From Yoonia sp. (GTDB lineage: Bacteria > Pseudomonadota > Alphaproteobacteria > Rhodobacterales > Rhodobacteraceae), in NCBI GenBank assembly GCA_028822885.1, contig JAPKCP010000021.1, positions 1-18,633 of the forward strand: a DNA stretch of 18,633 nucleotides. The letters are read 5' to 3'. Of the stretch, positions 6,815 to 14,414 are shown piece by piece; position 1 is the stretch's first letter, and every line of letters begins with the position of its first letter. Below the pieces are notes generated by a model. That model was given only the letters and a program-made list of their open reading frames with translations, did no database searches and was not told the origin of the DNA. A program made the position numbers and the translations under genes.

Positions 6815-7693
6815 CTAACGACTTAACGCCAGTGTTTGCTCTCGCATCCAAGCCATGAATTTACGGGTGTCACGAATGCGTGCAGTGATTTCTTCCTGTG
6901 GGAATGGTTCCCCCACGACAGGGGCCATCGGCTTGTCCACTGCGCGGGCAATCTCATGGATGAGCAGCCCCTGACGCAGCGTTGCTGAAATTTGGTTCGC
7001 CATCTGATAGCAACGTGAGTTACTACCAAGAAAGCGCATCGGCACAACTGTTGCACCTGATTTACGGATCATCTTGGCGGTAAATGCGCTCCAAGGTGCC
7101 TCGACGGCTGGGCCGAACATCGTCTCAGAAGATGCGACGACACCTGACGGAAAGAGCGCGACAAGACCGCCCTGTGAAAGGAATTCCATCGCAGCTTGAC
7201 GCATTTCAACCATGCGTTCCTGTGCATCTGGCTGATGCGGGAAAGGAACAGGAATAAGATAATTATTCGCTTCTTCGTCCAGACCAGTCAGTAAAGACCG
7301 CGTCAGGATGCGAAAATCAGGGCGAATACGTCCAACAAGCTCTGCGAAGACGATACCATCAACAAGACCATGCGGATGGTTCGCGACAAGAACGACAGGG
7401 CCAGTCTTTGGAATACGCGCGAGCTCGGCATCTGGGGTCTGTAGCTCAATTCCCATGGTTTCGAGAACGCGAGTAAACACCTCTAACCCACGCGGTGTGC
7501 CCAGCTTTTCGAATTGATGCACAAGGCGACCGATCTTGACCTTGCCTGTCAAAAATTCGATTGTGCGGATGATCGTACGCTGCATGGGGTGATCAAACGA
7601 CCCCGCATAGCTTAACGCGCTACGGTCATAATGTGGCTTAACACCATCATTAGTTCCAACATTTTGCGAAGATTTATGGGGAGTTTGCGTCAA
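6815..7693 (-). CDS. Lysophospholipid (1-acyl-glycerol-3-phosphate type) acyltransferase
   Basis: A 292-residue acyltransferase of the PlsC superfamily, last gene of the PTS operon. With the start chosen here, the catalytic block NHPHGLVDG is at about 105-113, a spaced variant of the NHx4D motif (the first His is six positions before Asp) as seen in hemolysin/OlsA-related branches. LFPSGVVASS at about 180-189 replaces the FPEGTRS motif. No clear transmembrane helix is visible. I place the start at TTG 7693 because GAAGGAG lies six bases upstream. The alternative ATG at 7750 overlaps HPr by 26 bp, has no ribosome site and adds a basic tail unlike relatives. A GTG at 7696 is also possible. The lipid substrate is unknown; cotranscription with the regulatory PTS hints at membrane-lipid control but does not prove it. 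Confidence 0.85.
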   Translation of the reverse strand: MTQTPHKSSQNVGTNDGVKPHYDRSALSYAGSFDHPMQRTIIRTIEFLTGKVKIGRLVHQFEKLGTPRGLEVFTRVLETMGIELQTPDAELARIPKTGPVVLVANHPHGLVDGIVFAELVGRIRPDFRILTRSLLTGLDEEANNYLIPVPFPHQPDAQERMVEMRQAAMEFLSQGGLVALFPSGVVASSETMFGPAVEAPWSAFTAKMIRKSGATVVPMRFLGSNSRCYQMANQISATLRQGLLIHEIARAVDKPMAPVVGEPFPQEEITARIRDTRKFMAWMREQTLALSR

Positions 7694-7724
7694 CACGGGC
7701 TCCTTCAATCGACCCGGGCGGGCC

Positions 7725-7994
7725 TTAATCGCCTTCGCCAAACTTATCATCAACTAAAGCCAAAAGCGCCACCATCAACGCATCTGCCGCCGGCCCCTTG
7801 GTTTCAACCTCAATAGAGGTTCCAACAGACGCTGCCAACATTAAAAGGCCCATGATGCTATCACCACCGGTATCCATGCCATCTTTTTCAACCGTCGCAT
7901 CGGCGTCATGCGCCTCACAAACTTCAGCAAACTTAGCAGAGGCGCGCGCGTGCAGGCCCTTAATGTTTGTAATTTTCATCGTCTGGGTCGGCAT
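7725..7994 (-). CDS. ptsH: HPr family phosphocarrier protein
   Basis: An 89-residue HPr, the small histidine phosphocarrier of the phosphotransferase system. GLHARAS places the phosphorylatable histidine at residue 15, as in classical HPr. GGDSIMGLLML places a serine exactly at residue 46, the site used by HPr kinase/phosphorylase, which is encoded three genes upstream. Thus both regulatory phosphorylation sites are intact. The ATG at 7994 follows the EIIA stop by two bases; a second in-frame ATG at 7979 would start MKITNIKG and cannot be excluded. No sugar-specific EIIB or EIIC is nearby, so the protein most likely works in a regulatory PTS, accepting phosphate from a PtsP/EI-type enzyme encoded elsewhere and passing it to the neighbouring EIIA. 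Confidence 0.95.
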   Translation of the reverse strand: MPTQTMKITNIKGLHARASAKFAEVCEAHDADATVEKDGMDTGGDSIMGLLMLAASVGTSIEVETKGPAADALMVALLALVDDKFGEGD

Positions 7995-7996
7995 AT

Positions 7997-8389
7997 TCAG
8001 GTAGTCCCAACGCTCATGCTATTAATATATTTGTGCGCGGCGGTTAACGATGCGTCAACAGCCTCTGAGACTGGACGATGCCGTGATTTCGCAAGTTTAA
8101 TCAACATAGGCAGGTTGGCCCCGTACATGATCCGGCGGTTTTGCGGGTTGCAGGCTTTGATCGACAAGTTCGACGGTGATCCGCCAAACATATCCACAAC
8201 CACAACGACCCCTGCGCCAAAATCAACCGCGTCGGCAGCCTCACAAATTTCAGACTGCTTCAAACTGCGGTCATCTTCAGCACCAATTGCAATCGTGCGC
8301 ACACCGTCTTGTGGGCCAACGACATGTTCCATCGCAGCCCGGTATTCCGCGGCGAGACGTCCATGTGCAACGATTACGATTCCGATCAC
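7997..8389 (-). CDS. PTS EIIA component, mannose (EIIA-Man) family
   Basis: A 130-residue stand-alone EIIA of the mannose/fructose/sorbose family. MIGIVIVAHG places the active-site histidine at residue 9. VVVVVDMFGGSPSNLS at about 61-76 is the second family signature (usually DLFGGSP), and RRIMYGANLPMLIKL follows. There is no attached EIIB domain and no membrane permease in the operon, so it is probably a regulatory acceptor of phosphate from HPr rather than a transporter part; this is common in alphaproteobacteria. The start is a GTG at 8389-8387 within the four-base overlap GTGA with the rapZ stop, indicating coupled translation. Alphaproteobacterial relatives are often named manX or ptsM. 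Confidence 0.94.
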   Translation of the reverse strand: MIGIVIVAHGRLAAEYRAAMEHVVGPQDGVRTIAIGAEDDRSLKQSEICEAADAVDFGAGVVVVVDMFGGSPSNLSIKACNPQNRRIMYGANLPMLIKLAKSRHRPVSEAVDASLTAAHKYINSMSVGTT

Positions 8390-9312
8390 CCAGTGTGCCT
8401 TGACCTTGAAGTTGTTCCAATCGGCGCGCCTTCACGCCGTTCCAATTCCCTGTGACGTATAGATACAGGCCAGCCAGTCAATTCAAGAGCCTCAGCTAGC
8501 TTTTCAGTAACTGCAACTGAACGGTGTTGCCCACCAGTGCACCCAAACCCAATCGAAAGGTGTGATTTACCTTCTTCTTTGTATGCAGGAAGAAGCATAG
8601 TGACCAAATCTTGCATTTTTGCAAAGAAATTATCAAACCGTTCATCTGCCGCAACGTAATTATCAACGTCCACGTCGCGCCCATCTTTAGCACGTAAATC
8701 AGGTTCCCAATGGGGGTTTCGCAAAAACCGGCAGTCCATCACGATATCAAGTCCGCGTGGTAGGCCACGCTTGTACGAAAACGAATGCAGCGTCACACCA
8801 AGAAATGGGCCGCCGCCGACCGCAAAAATCCGTTCAATATCCGCTTTCAGATCATGCGGGGATAAATCAGTCGTTGTGATCAATATATCAGCAAGATCCC
8901 GGATCGGCCGAAGCATCGCAATCTCATGGGCGATTCCAGACAACGGTGTGCCATCAGGGGACAATGGATGACGGCGGCGCGTTTCGGAATACCGCCGCAC
9001 CAGCACGTCCTCAGATGCGTCAAGATAAAGAACCTGCCCATTCACATCCTCACGACGACGCAAATCTTCAATAATATCGCTTAGCACCGCTGGGGAAAAA
9101 TCGCGGTTTCGCACGTCAACACCCAAAGCAAGCGGACGCCCCCCCTGCGGCCCATCAAGCAAACGCGGAAGCAACGACATAGGAAGGTTGTCGATCACCT
9201 CAAACCCGAGGTCTTCAAGAGCGTTCACAGCCGTTGACCGACCGGCACCAGACGGTCCGGTGACGATCACGACAGGAACTGGAGGCGGACTATTGGACGT
9301 GTCAGTGGTCAT
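8386..9312 (-). CDS. rapZ: RapZ/YvcJ family nucleotide-binding protein
   Basis: A 308-residue P-loop protein of the RapZ (YhbJ/YvcJ) family. The Walker A GPSGAGRST lies at about 19-27. The N-terminal kinase-like domain includes GFEVIDNLP and LGVDVRNRDF. The C-terminal domain has SFSYKRGLPRGLDIVMDCRF and the GCTGGQHRS phosphate-binding motif at about 257-265. In E. coli RapZ is an adaptor for small RNAs controlling glmS; in alphaproteobacteria the target is unsettled, but the gene always tends to sit with PTS regulators, as here. The ATG at 9312-9310 overlaps the hprK stop in ATGA; the frame is open to 9381 but those codons lie inside hprK. Length and motifs are normal. Confidence 0.95.
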   Translation of the reverse strand: MTTDTSNSPPPVPVVIVTGPSGAGRSTAVNALEDLGFEVIDNLPMSLLPRLLDGPQGGRPLALGVDVRNRDFSPAVLSDIIEDLRRREDVNGQVLYLDASEDVLVRRYSETRRRHPLSPDGTPLSGIAHEIAMLRPIRDLADILITTTDLSPHDLKADIERIFAVGGGPFLGVTLHSFSYKRGLPRGLDIVMDCRFLRNPHWEPDLRAKDGRDVDVDNYVAADERFDNFFAKMQDLVTMLLPAYKEEGKSHLSIGFGCTGGQHRSVAVTEKLAEALELTGWPVSIRHRELERREGAPIGTTSRSRHTG

Positions 9313-9728
9313 CGCAGGCTCCGTCCTGATTTCAACATCTGCAGCAGTGATGCACAGAGATGTGGGCTTTTTGAGTCCCAAAGCAAGGGGATTTCGTGAT
9401 TAAGCCATGTGACAGTGCGGTGTACCGGTATGCGCTCGACTTCGGTTTGCCCCAGATCCACAGCAAGAGCAACAGGCGCGGGTGGTGCGGCTCTCGCGTT
9501 CAAGACGCTGACGAAACGGGCCTCGATCAGACCACTAATACTTGGCGGGCAAGACGCGATCAATCGGTTGCCTGTGGACGTCAGGGTCACGCGATCATCG
9601 GCAATCAGGGTGGCGCCAAAGGCCATAAGTTGCAAAGCAAGGCCAGACTTCCCACAGCCAGATGGCCCAGTAATCACAAGGGCTTGGCCTTCATAACATA
9701 CAGAAGTCGCATGCAGAGTCAGCGTCAT
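9309..9728 (-). CDS. hprK: HPr kinase/phosphorylase, short alphaproteobacterial form
   Basis: A 139-residue HPr kinase, less than half the length of the Firmicutes enzyme (about 310). It consists only of the C-terminal catalytic domain, as is usual in alphaproteobacteria. Walker A GPSGCGKSG is at 21-29, GATLIADDRV at 38-47 includes the paired aspartates that contact phosphate and act in catalysis, and GLIEARFVSVLN at 66-77 is the HprK signature region. It should phosphorylate Ser46 of the HPr encoded downstream in the same operon. The start ATG at 9728 lies 15 bp after the chvG stop, which links carbon/PTS signalling to the two-component system in one transcript. The N-terminal regulatory domain is absent, so control by fructose bisphosphate, known in Firmicutes, should not be assumed. 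Confidence 0.93.
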   Translation of the reverse strand: MTLTLHATSVCYEGQALVITGPSGCGKSGLALQLMAFGATLIADDRVTLTSTGNRLIASCPPSISGLIEARFVSVLNARAAPPAPVALAVDLGQTEVERIPVHRTVTWLNHEIPLLWDSKSPHLCASLLQMLKSGRSLR

Positions 9729-9743
9729 ACAGGCAGCTTTCCT

Positions 9744-11483
9744 CTAAACGGGGAGACCCACAACAAAACGGGCACCAAGAGGTTCAGACGTCACATCAGC
9801 CTCAGTTGGGCGAATGTTCTCTGCCCAGATTACACCGCCATGCGCCTCGACAATTTGCTTCGAAATCGCAAGGCCAAGACCAGAATTATTACCAAATTGG
9901 CCTTCCGGTCGTTCCGAATAAAAGCGTTGGAAAATTTTGTTCAGCGCCTCATTCGGGATGCCGGGGCCAGTGTCTTCAACGACCACAAGAATGCGATTTT
10001 CACGACGGCGCACCCACACACGGATAGCATCCCCATCTTCACAAAAAGAAATCGCGTTCGTGATTAGGTTCACAAAGACCTGCGCCAAACGACCTTCGAG
10101 TCCTTGCACCATAATCGGATCATTCGGCAGATCATCAATGTAATCGATGCCTTTGACCTCGGCCTCTTTGCCCAAGAATTCATTTAGATTACCGAGCATA
10201 TGCAGCAAATCGAAGGTTTCTTCTTCCTCTTTCACCAACTCGCTATCAAGTCGGGATGCATTGGAAATGTCGCTAACCAACCGGTCCAAACGACGGACGT
10301 CATGCTCAATCACATCCAGCATTTTTTCGCGTTGATCTTCGCGCTTTGCGATACGCATCGTCCCAACAGCAGATCGCAGTGACGCAAGCGGGTTCTTGAT
10401 CTCATGGGCAACATCAGCAGCAAATTGTTCATTACCTTCAATACGCTCGTAAAGGGCCTGCACCATTCCACGCAAAGCACCAGACAGGCGTCCAATCTCA
10501 TCGGGACGCGCGGTCAAATCAGGGATGCGGATTTTGGTAGGCGACATCTTGCGCGCGTTCTTGTCCCGCCCAAATTCTGCCGCAGCAGCAAGATCAGCCA
10601 ATGGATTCGCGATCGTAGATGCCAAAACAAGGCTCAAACCAATAGAAATTGCGATCCCAACGATAAACAAACGCAGGACATTTTCACGTTCCTGCGCAAC
10701 CAATTGGTCGATTTCACCAGCAGCAGTTGCAAGGGCAGCTATGCCAATCGGTTTGCCATTTTGTAGCAGCGGCGTGGTCACAATGAACGTTGTACTACCG
10801 TTGTTGCCAAAGGTGTGGACCTGCGTCCCCCCAGTCAGTGTCGCATCTACCTGTGTACCAACAAATTCAACGAGGTCACGATTACTCATCTCCTGCACAT
10901 CGGGGGCACCAAAAATACCCGACATACGGTTCCAGACTGCGGAAAATGCATCCAGAATCAGAGTATTACCTGCAACGCCATTCAGGCCTTCGACTTCGGA
11001 AATGTTGCCAGTCCCTTCCGCAGCACCAATGAATTTGGCGTTTGGATCAAAAACCATCACCTGAATGCGGTCCAACAACGTGATCTTAGTGAGCCCCGCA
11101 ATTACGTCCAAGCCATCTGCAGTCGCAAGATTAACAGGGGCAAGGTCCGGCAGGTTTGCCTCCAAAACGTCAGCCACAAGTTCGGCCTCTTTGACAAGGC
11201 TGGTCACGCGCTGAAACGCTAGATTGTCACGGGACGCGTTGAGGTAAAGGACACCAGCAATCAACAACAGCAAAGCAATCAAATTGAATGTGATGATTTT
11301 GCGTGCAATCGGCGAGCTGCGTAAAGATAGAAGGCCGCGCGCTCGGCGGCGTTCTATAAATTCATTTTCACCCAAAGCCTGTGGGGCCACCCAATCATCG
11401 CCAATCACAAGTTCTGGTGCCCGTGCGGCCCTACGCACGGATTCCAAGTCTCTAACGTCGATTTCTTCGCTGGTCACAGTCAT
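9744..11483 (-). CDS. chvG: Sensor histidine kinase ChvG/ExoS family
   Basis: A 579-residue membrane histidine kinase. A cytoplasmic N-terminal tail of about 60 residues precedes TM1 (about 62-82). A periplasmic sensor domain (83-270) and TM2 (271-290) follow, then a HAMP segment and a DHp helix with FAADVAHEIKNPLASLRS (His360). The ATPase domain has the N box VNLITNAISF (Asn472/Asn476), G1 EDTGPGIP at 503-510 and G2 GLGLAI at 535-540. In Agrobacterium, Sinorhizobium and Brucella (BvrS) this kinase senses acid or envelope stress and works with ChvI. Here it is the second gene of the operon, 10 bp after chvI, and is followed by hprK. The periplasmic part is Leu/Asp-rich and typical in length. 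Confidence 0.95.
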   Translation of the reverse strand: MTVTSEEIDVRDLESVRRAARAPELVIGDDWVAPQALGENEFIERRRARGLLSLRSSPIARKIITFNLIALLLLIAGVLYLNASRDNLAFQRVTSLVKEAELVADVLEANLPDLAPVNLATADGLDVIAGLTKITLLDRIQVMVFDPNAKFIGAAEGTGNISEVEGLNGVAGNTLILDAFSAVWNRMSGIFGAPDVQEMSNRDLVEFVGTQVDATLTGGTQVHTFGNNGSTTFIVTTPLLQNGKPIGIAALATAAGEIDQLVAQERENVLRLFIVGIAISIGLSLVLASTIANPLADLAAAAEFGRDKNARKMSPTKIRIPDLTARPDEIGRLSGALRGMVQALYERIEGNEQFAADVAHEIKNPLASLRSAVGTMRIAKREDQREKMLDVIEHDVRRLDRLVSDISNASRLDSELVKEEEETFDLLHMLGNLNEFLGKEAEVKGIDYIDDLPNDPIMVQGLEGRLAQVFVNLITNAISFCEDGDAIRVWVRRRENRILVVVEDTGPGIPNEALNKIFQRFYSERPEGQFGNNSGLGLAISKQIVEAHGGVIWAENIRPTEADVTSEPLGARFVVGLPV

Positions 11484-11493
11484 GTCAGACTAC

Positions 11494-12195
11494 TTATTCT
11501 TCGTTGTACCGGTAACCAATACCATAAAGCGTCTCGATTGCAGCAAACGCATCGTCCGTGGTCCGCATTTTTTTGCGCAGACGCTTAATGTGGCTGTCGA
11601 TCGTGCGGTCATCCACATACACTTGGTCGTCATAAGCCACGTCCATCAACTGATCACGGGACTTCACGAAACCTGGGCGCTGTGCAAGTGCCTGTAACAA
11701 AAGGAACTCTGTCACAGTCAAGGACACGTCTTGGCCCTTCCAAGTCACTGCATGCCGCAATGGGTCCATGGTCAATTCACCGCGGATCAAAACCTTGGTT
11801 TCTTCGGTTTCTTCAACCTCTTCACCCGCAATAACGTCCTGACGACGTAGCAAAGCGCGAATCCGCTCAACCAACAAACGCTGTGAAAATGGCTTCTTTA
11901 CATAATCATCAGCACCCATACGCAGGCCGAGAACTTCATCAATTTCATCATCTTTGGAGGTCAGGAAAATGACTGGCATTGATGACTTCTGGCGTAGACG
12001 TTGGAGTAGATCCATTCCGTCCATGCGTGGCATTTTAATATCGAGAACGGCCATGTCTGGCATACGTTTATTGAACGCATCCAAAGCGGACTGGCCGTCA
12101 TTATATGTCTCTACTTCAAAGCCTTCAGCTTCGAGGGTCATGGAGACGGAAGTCAGGATGTTACGATCATCATCGACCAAGGCTATTTTTGACAT
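11494..12195 (-). CDS. chvI: Response regulator ChvI, OmpR family
   Basis: A 233-residue two-domain response regulator. The receiver domain starts MSKIALVDDDRNIL, with acidic residues Asp8-Asp10, phospho-acceptor Asp52 in VLDIKMPRMDG, Thr79 and Lys101 in KKPF. A very acidic linker (EEVEETEETK, about 125-134) leads to an OmpR-type winged helix: LTMDPLRHAVTWKGQDVSLT, TEFLLLQALAQRPG, VYVDDRTIDSHIKRLRKKM and the C-terminal GIGYRYNEE. I take the ATG at 12195, preceded by AAGGGG; the frame is open 28 codons further but that part lies in the pckA control region and looks non-coding. In rhizobia ChvI controls envelope, exopolysaccharide and some metabolic genes including pckA. Here pckA is divergent across a 290-bp shared region, so local cross-control is plausible but unproven. 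Confidence 0.95.
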   Translation of the reverse strand: MSKIALVDDDRNILTSVSMTLEAEGFEVETYNDGQSALDAFNKRMPDMAVLDIKMPRMDGMDLLQRLRQKSSMPVIFLTSKDDEIDEVLGLRMGADDYVKKPFSQRLLVERIRALLRRQDVIAGEEVEETEETKVLIRGELTMDPLRHAVTWKGQDVSLTVTEFLLLQALAQRPGFVKSRDQLMDVAYDDQVYVDDRTIDSHIKRLRKKMRTTDDAFAAIETLYGIGYRYNEE

Positions 12196-12368
12196 TGGGA
12201 TTTGCCCCTTACTGCTCTGTTTGTTGGTTCTTGCCCACTTCTGCCCTGAATATTTCACCTTTTTGTTGTAGCGAATCAAGCCTTCCAGCGAATCAGTGCC
12301 AAAGCCGTGCCTTATTTGCCTCTATTACCGTTAACTTCCGCCTAAGACGTGGCAGATACCTGCCTTGC

Positions 12369-12378
12369 TTGCGTTAAC
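12369..12378 (+). promoter_or_regulatory. Half-site repeat 20 bp upstream of the pckA palindrome
   Basis: TTGCGTTAAC at 12369-12378 matches nine of ten bases of the left arm of the palindrome (TTGCGCTAAC at 12389-12398). The start-to-start distance is exactly 20 bp, about two helical turns, placing both on the same DNA face. A further CGTTAAC is at 12329-12335. This may be a second, weaker operator. Confidence 0.4.
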
Positions 12379-12387
12379 ATTTTGATG

Positions 12388-12409
12388 ATTGCGCTAACGT
12401 TAGCGCAAT
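12388..12409. promoter_or_regulatory. Perfect 22-bp palindromic operator between chvI and pckA
   Basis: ATTGCGCTAAC followed by GTTAGCGCAAT, a perfect dyad with a CG centre, lies 76 bp before the pckA start and 192 bp before the chvI start. The length and the central CG are typical of LacI-family operators. CceR, a LacI-family regulator that activates gluconeogenic genes in Rhodobacter, is the leading candidate; I cannot confirm its motif here. Other dimeric regulators are possible. Confidence 0.7.
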
Positions 12410-12485
12410 AGGTCTATCCGCGTCTGCCCTCGGTGCTATGCAACAGTTAGGCAAATCACACCTTCACCCACCGAGGAGCGAACCC

Positions 12486-14084
12486 ATGGACCACGGAACG
12501 GTCAACCCGCAGATGAAACTTGAAGATCAAGGCATCAAAGGGCTGGGTCATGTGTATTACAACCGCTCTGAGGCTGAATTACAGGCCGCCGCTATCGCCG
12601 CTGGTGAAGGTGTCGAAGGCCAAGGTGGCACGTTCCTTGTGACCACGGGCAAGCACACAGGGCGGTCCCCGAAAGACAAATTCGTCGTGCGCACGCCATG
12701 TGTGGAAGACACAATTTGGTGGGAAAATAACCCACCGATGGAAATCGCCAAGTTTGACGCTCTGTACGCAGATATGCTGACCCACCTCGAAGGCGGGCGC
12801 GTTGATGTCCAAGATTTGTTTGGCGGCGCTGATCCTGCCCATCGTTTGGACGTGCGTGTCATAACCGAACTCAGCTGGCATGGCTTGTTCATCCGGCATC
12901 TGCTGCGGCGCCCCGAAGCATCAGAGTTGGCGACATTTGCACCCGACTTTACTGTCATCAACTGCCCCTCTTTCAAAGCTGACCCAGAAAAGCACGGCTG
13001 CCGCAGTGAAACTGTGATCGCAATGAACTTTGAAGCCAAACTGATCCTGATTGGTGGCACTGAATACGCAGGCGAGAACAAGAAATCCGTCTTCACATTG
13101 CTCAACTACTTGTTGCCAGAAAAAGGCATCATGCCGATGCATTGCTCTGCCAACCACGCGCCCGGCAATCCGGTCGATACGGCTGTTTTCTTTGGCCTGT
13201 CCGGCACCGGAAAGACCACCTTGTCCGCTGACCCGACCCGTGTATTGATCGGTGACGACGAACATGGCTGGTCAGATCGCGGCACATTCAACTTTGAAGG
13301 CGGCTGCTACGCGAAAACAATCGGTCTGGACCCAAAGGCAGAACCTGAGATTTATGCGACGTGTTCCATGCCGCACACCGTCATTGAGAACATGGTATTC
13401 GACCCAGAGACCAAAGAGCTCGACTTTGATGACGATAGCCTGACTGCCAACATGCGGTGTGCTTACCCTTTGAATTACATCGGTAATGCGTCTGAAACCG
13501 CCCTAGGTGGCCACCCTAAGAACATCATCATGCTGACCTGTGATGCGTTTGGTGTTTTGCCTCCGATTTCGCGCCTCACACCGGCCCAAGCAATGTACCA
13601 CTTCTTGTCTGGTTTCACCTCTAAGGTCGCAGGGACAGAACGCGGCGTGACAGAGCCTGAACCGACGTTTTCAACCTGTTTCGGCGCGCCGTTCATGCCC
13701 CGCAGGCCAGAAGCATATGGCAATCTTCTTCGCGAAAAAATCGCATCACACGGTGCGACCTGCTGGTTGGTCAACACTGGCTGGACCGGCGGCGCATATG
13801 GGACTGGGTCGCGGATGCCCATCAAGGCAACCCGCGCCCTACTCACAGCAGCGTTGGACGGTACTTTGGTGGATAACCAATTCCGCAAAGACCCGAACTT
13901 TGGGATTGAAGTTCCGCTAACATGCGAGGGCGTCGATGCCGTTCTGCTTGACCCAAGGGCCACGTGGGCGGATTCTGCCGCATACGATGCCCAAGCTGCA
14001 AAGCTAGTCGGCATGTTCAGTGACAATTTTGAGAAATACGTGCCGTTCATCGATGCGGACGTTAAAGCCGCTGCAATCGGCTGA
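12486..14084 (+). CDS. pckA: Phosphoenolpyruvate carboxykinase (ATP)
   Basis: A 532-residue ATP-dependent PEP carboxykinase converting oxaloacetate to phosphoenolpyruvate, the entry step of gluconeogenesis from organic acids. HTGRSPKDKF at 57-66 supplies the substrate-binding arginine. MHCSANHAPG (218-227) supplies metal ligands of the active site. GLSGTGKTTLSADP at 237-250 is the kinase P-loop, GDDEHGW at 256-262 the metal-binding loop, and FEGGCYAK at 270-277 the family signature. Length is within the normal 525-540 range. The ATG at 12486 has GAGGAG at 12473-12478, seven bases upstream; an in-frame ATG at 12438 is less likely because it lacks a ribosome site. It is divergent from chvI across a region with a 22-bp palindromic operator, and is followed by an intrinsic terminator. 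Confidence 0.97.
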   Translation: MDHGTVNPQMKLEDQGIKGLGHVYYNRSEAELQAAAIAAGEGVEGQGGTFLVTTGKHTGRSPKDKFVVRTPCVEDTIWWENNPPMEIAKFDALYADMLTHLEGGRVDVQDLFGGADPAHRLDVRVITELSWHGLFIRHLLRRPEASELATFAPDFTVINCPSFKADPEKHGCRSETVIAMNFEAKLILIGGTEYAGENKKSVFTLLNYLLPEKGIMPMHCSANHAPGNPVDTAVFFGLSGTGKTTLSADPTRVLIGDDEHGWSDRGTFNFEGGCYAKTIGLDPKAEPEIYATCSMPHTVIENMVFDPETKELDFDDDSLTANMRCAYPLNYIGNASETALGGHPKNIIMLTCDAFGVLPPISRLTPAQAMYHFLSGFTSKVAGTERGVTEPEPTFSTCFGAPFMPRRPEAYGNLLREKIASHGATCWLVNTGWTGGAYGTGSRMPIKATRALLTAALDGTLVDNQFRKDPNFGIEVPLTCEGVDAVLLDPRATWADSAAYDAQAAKLVGMFSDNFEKYVPFIDADVKAAAIG

Positions 14085-14106
14085 TCCACATTAAGACCAA
14101 TGTGGA
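14085..14106 (+). repeat. Small hairpin directly after pckA stop
   Basis: TCCACATT (14085-14092) and AATGTGGA (14099-14106) pair perfectly over eight bases around AAGACC. It begins with the base after the stop codon and is not followed by a T-run. It may protect the 3' end or assist the terminator eight bases downstream. Confidence 0.55.
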
Positions 14107-14113
14107 CGATCAT

Positions 14114-14148
14114 GGGGGTCAGGCTTTGCGCTTGATCCCCTTTCTTTT
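14114..14148 (+). terminator. Intrinsic terminator of pckA
   Basis: GGGGGTCAGG (14114-14123) pairs with CTTGATCCCC (14131-14140) over ten positions including two G-U pairs, around CTTTGCG, and is followed by TTTCTTTT. It is 30 bp after the pckA stop. The G-U pairs make it stronger on the plus strand, as expected for pckA. Confidence 0.8.
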
Positions 14149-14414
14149 GGCAATACCTAAGCTGCCTATAATTTGTGCCACTGACGCTGCTTTGCCAATA
14201 TCTCACGAGTGCACGATGCGCGCTTTAAGCGCCTCGATGGTTATTGTTTGGTTTCACTTACCGCTTTTCAACTCTCCGATGTAAACCACGACAAAGCCGC
14301 GTTCGACATATTCTGGTAGCCAACACTATCCACTGGACGGACCTAACCGGGACTCTTAGCCTACCATCCAAGCCTCACTTGGCCGAACCTTACCACGAAG
14401 GCTATGATCCCAAT

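Larger units (their letters stand above)
14085..14414. other. 330-bp non-coding gap, pckA to DUF3859 gene
   Basis: Apart from the post-pckA hairpin and terminator I see no gene. A TATAAT hexamer at 14167-14172 could be a -10 box, but the only TTG-type -35 (TTGGCA at 14147-14152) is 14 bp away, too close. A GCGCTTTAAGCGC inverted repeat is present near 14220. The short open frames here have no ribosome sites. Confidence 0.5.

Noticed and set aside
10525..11064. 179-codon frame antisense to chvG
   Set aside because: Ser/Pro/Arg-rich shadow translation of a clear histidine kinase gene, without a ribosome site.
14147..14172. TTGGCA / TATAAT promoter after the pckA terminator
   Set aside because: The -10 is perfect, but the spacer is only 14 bp and the -35 overlaps the terminator T-run, so I do not list it as a promoter.
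13475..14206. 243-codon frame antisense to pckA
   Set aside because: It is a shadow of the pckA reading frame; the product has no domain and pckA is unambiguous.
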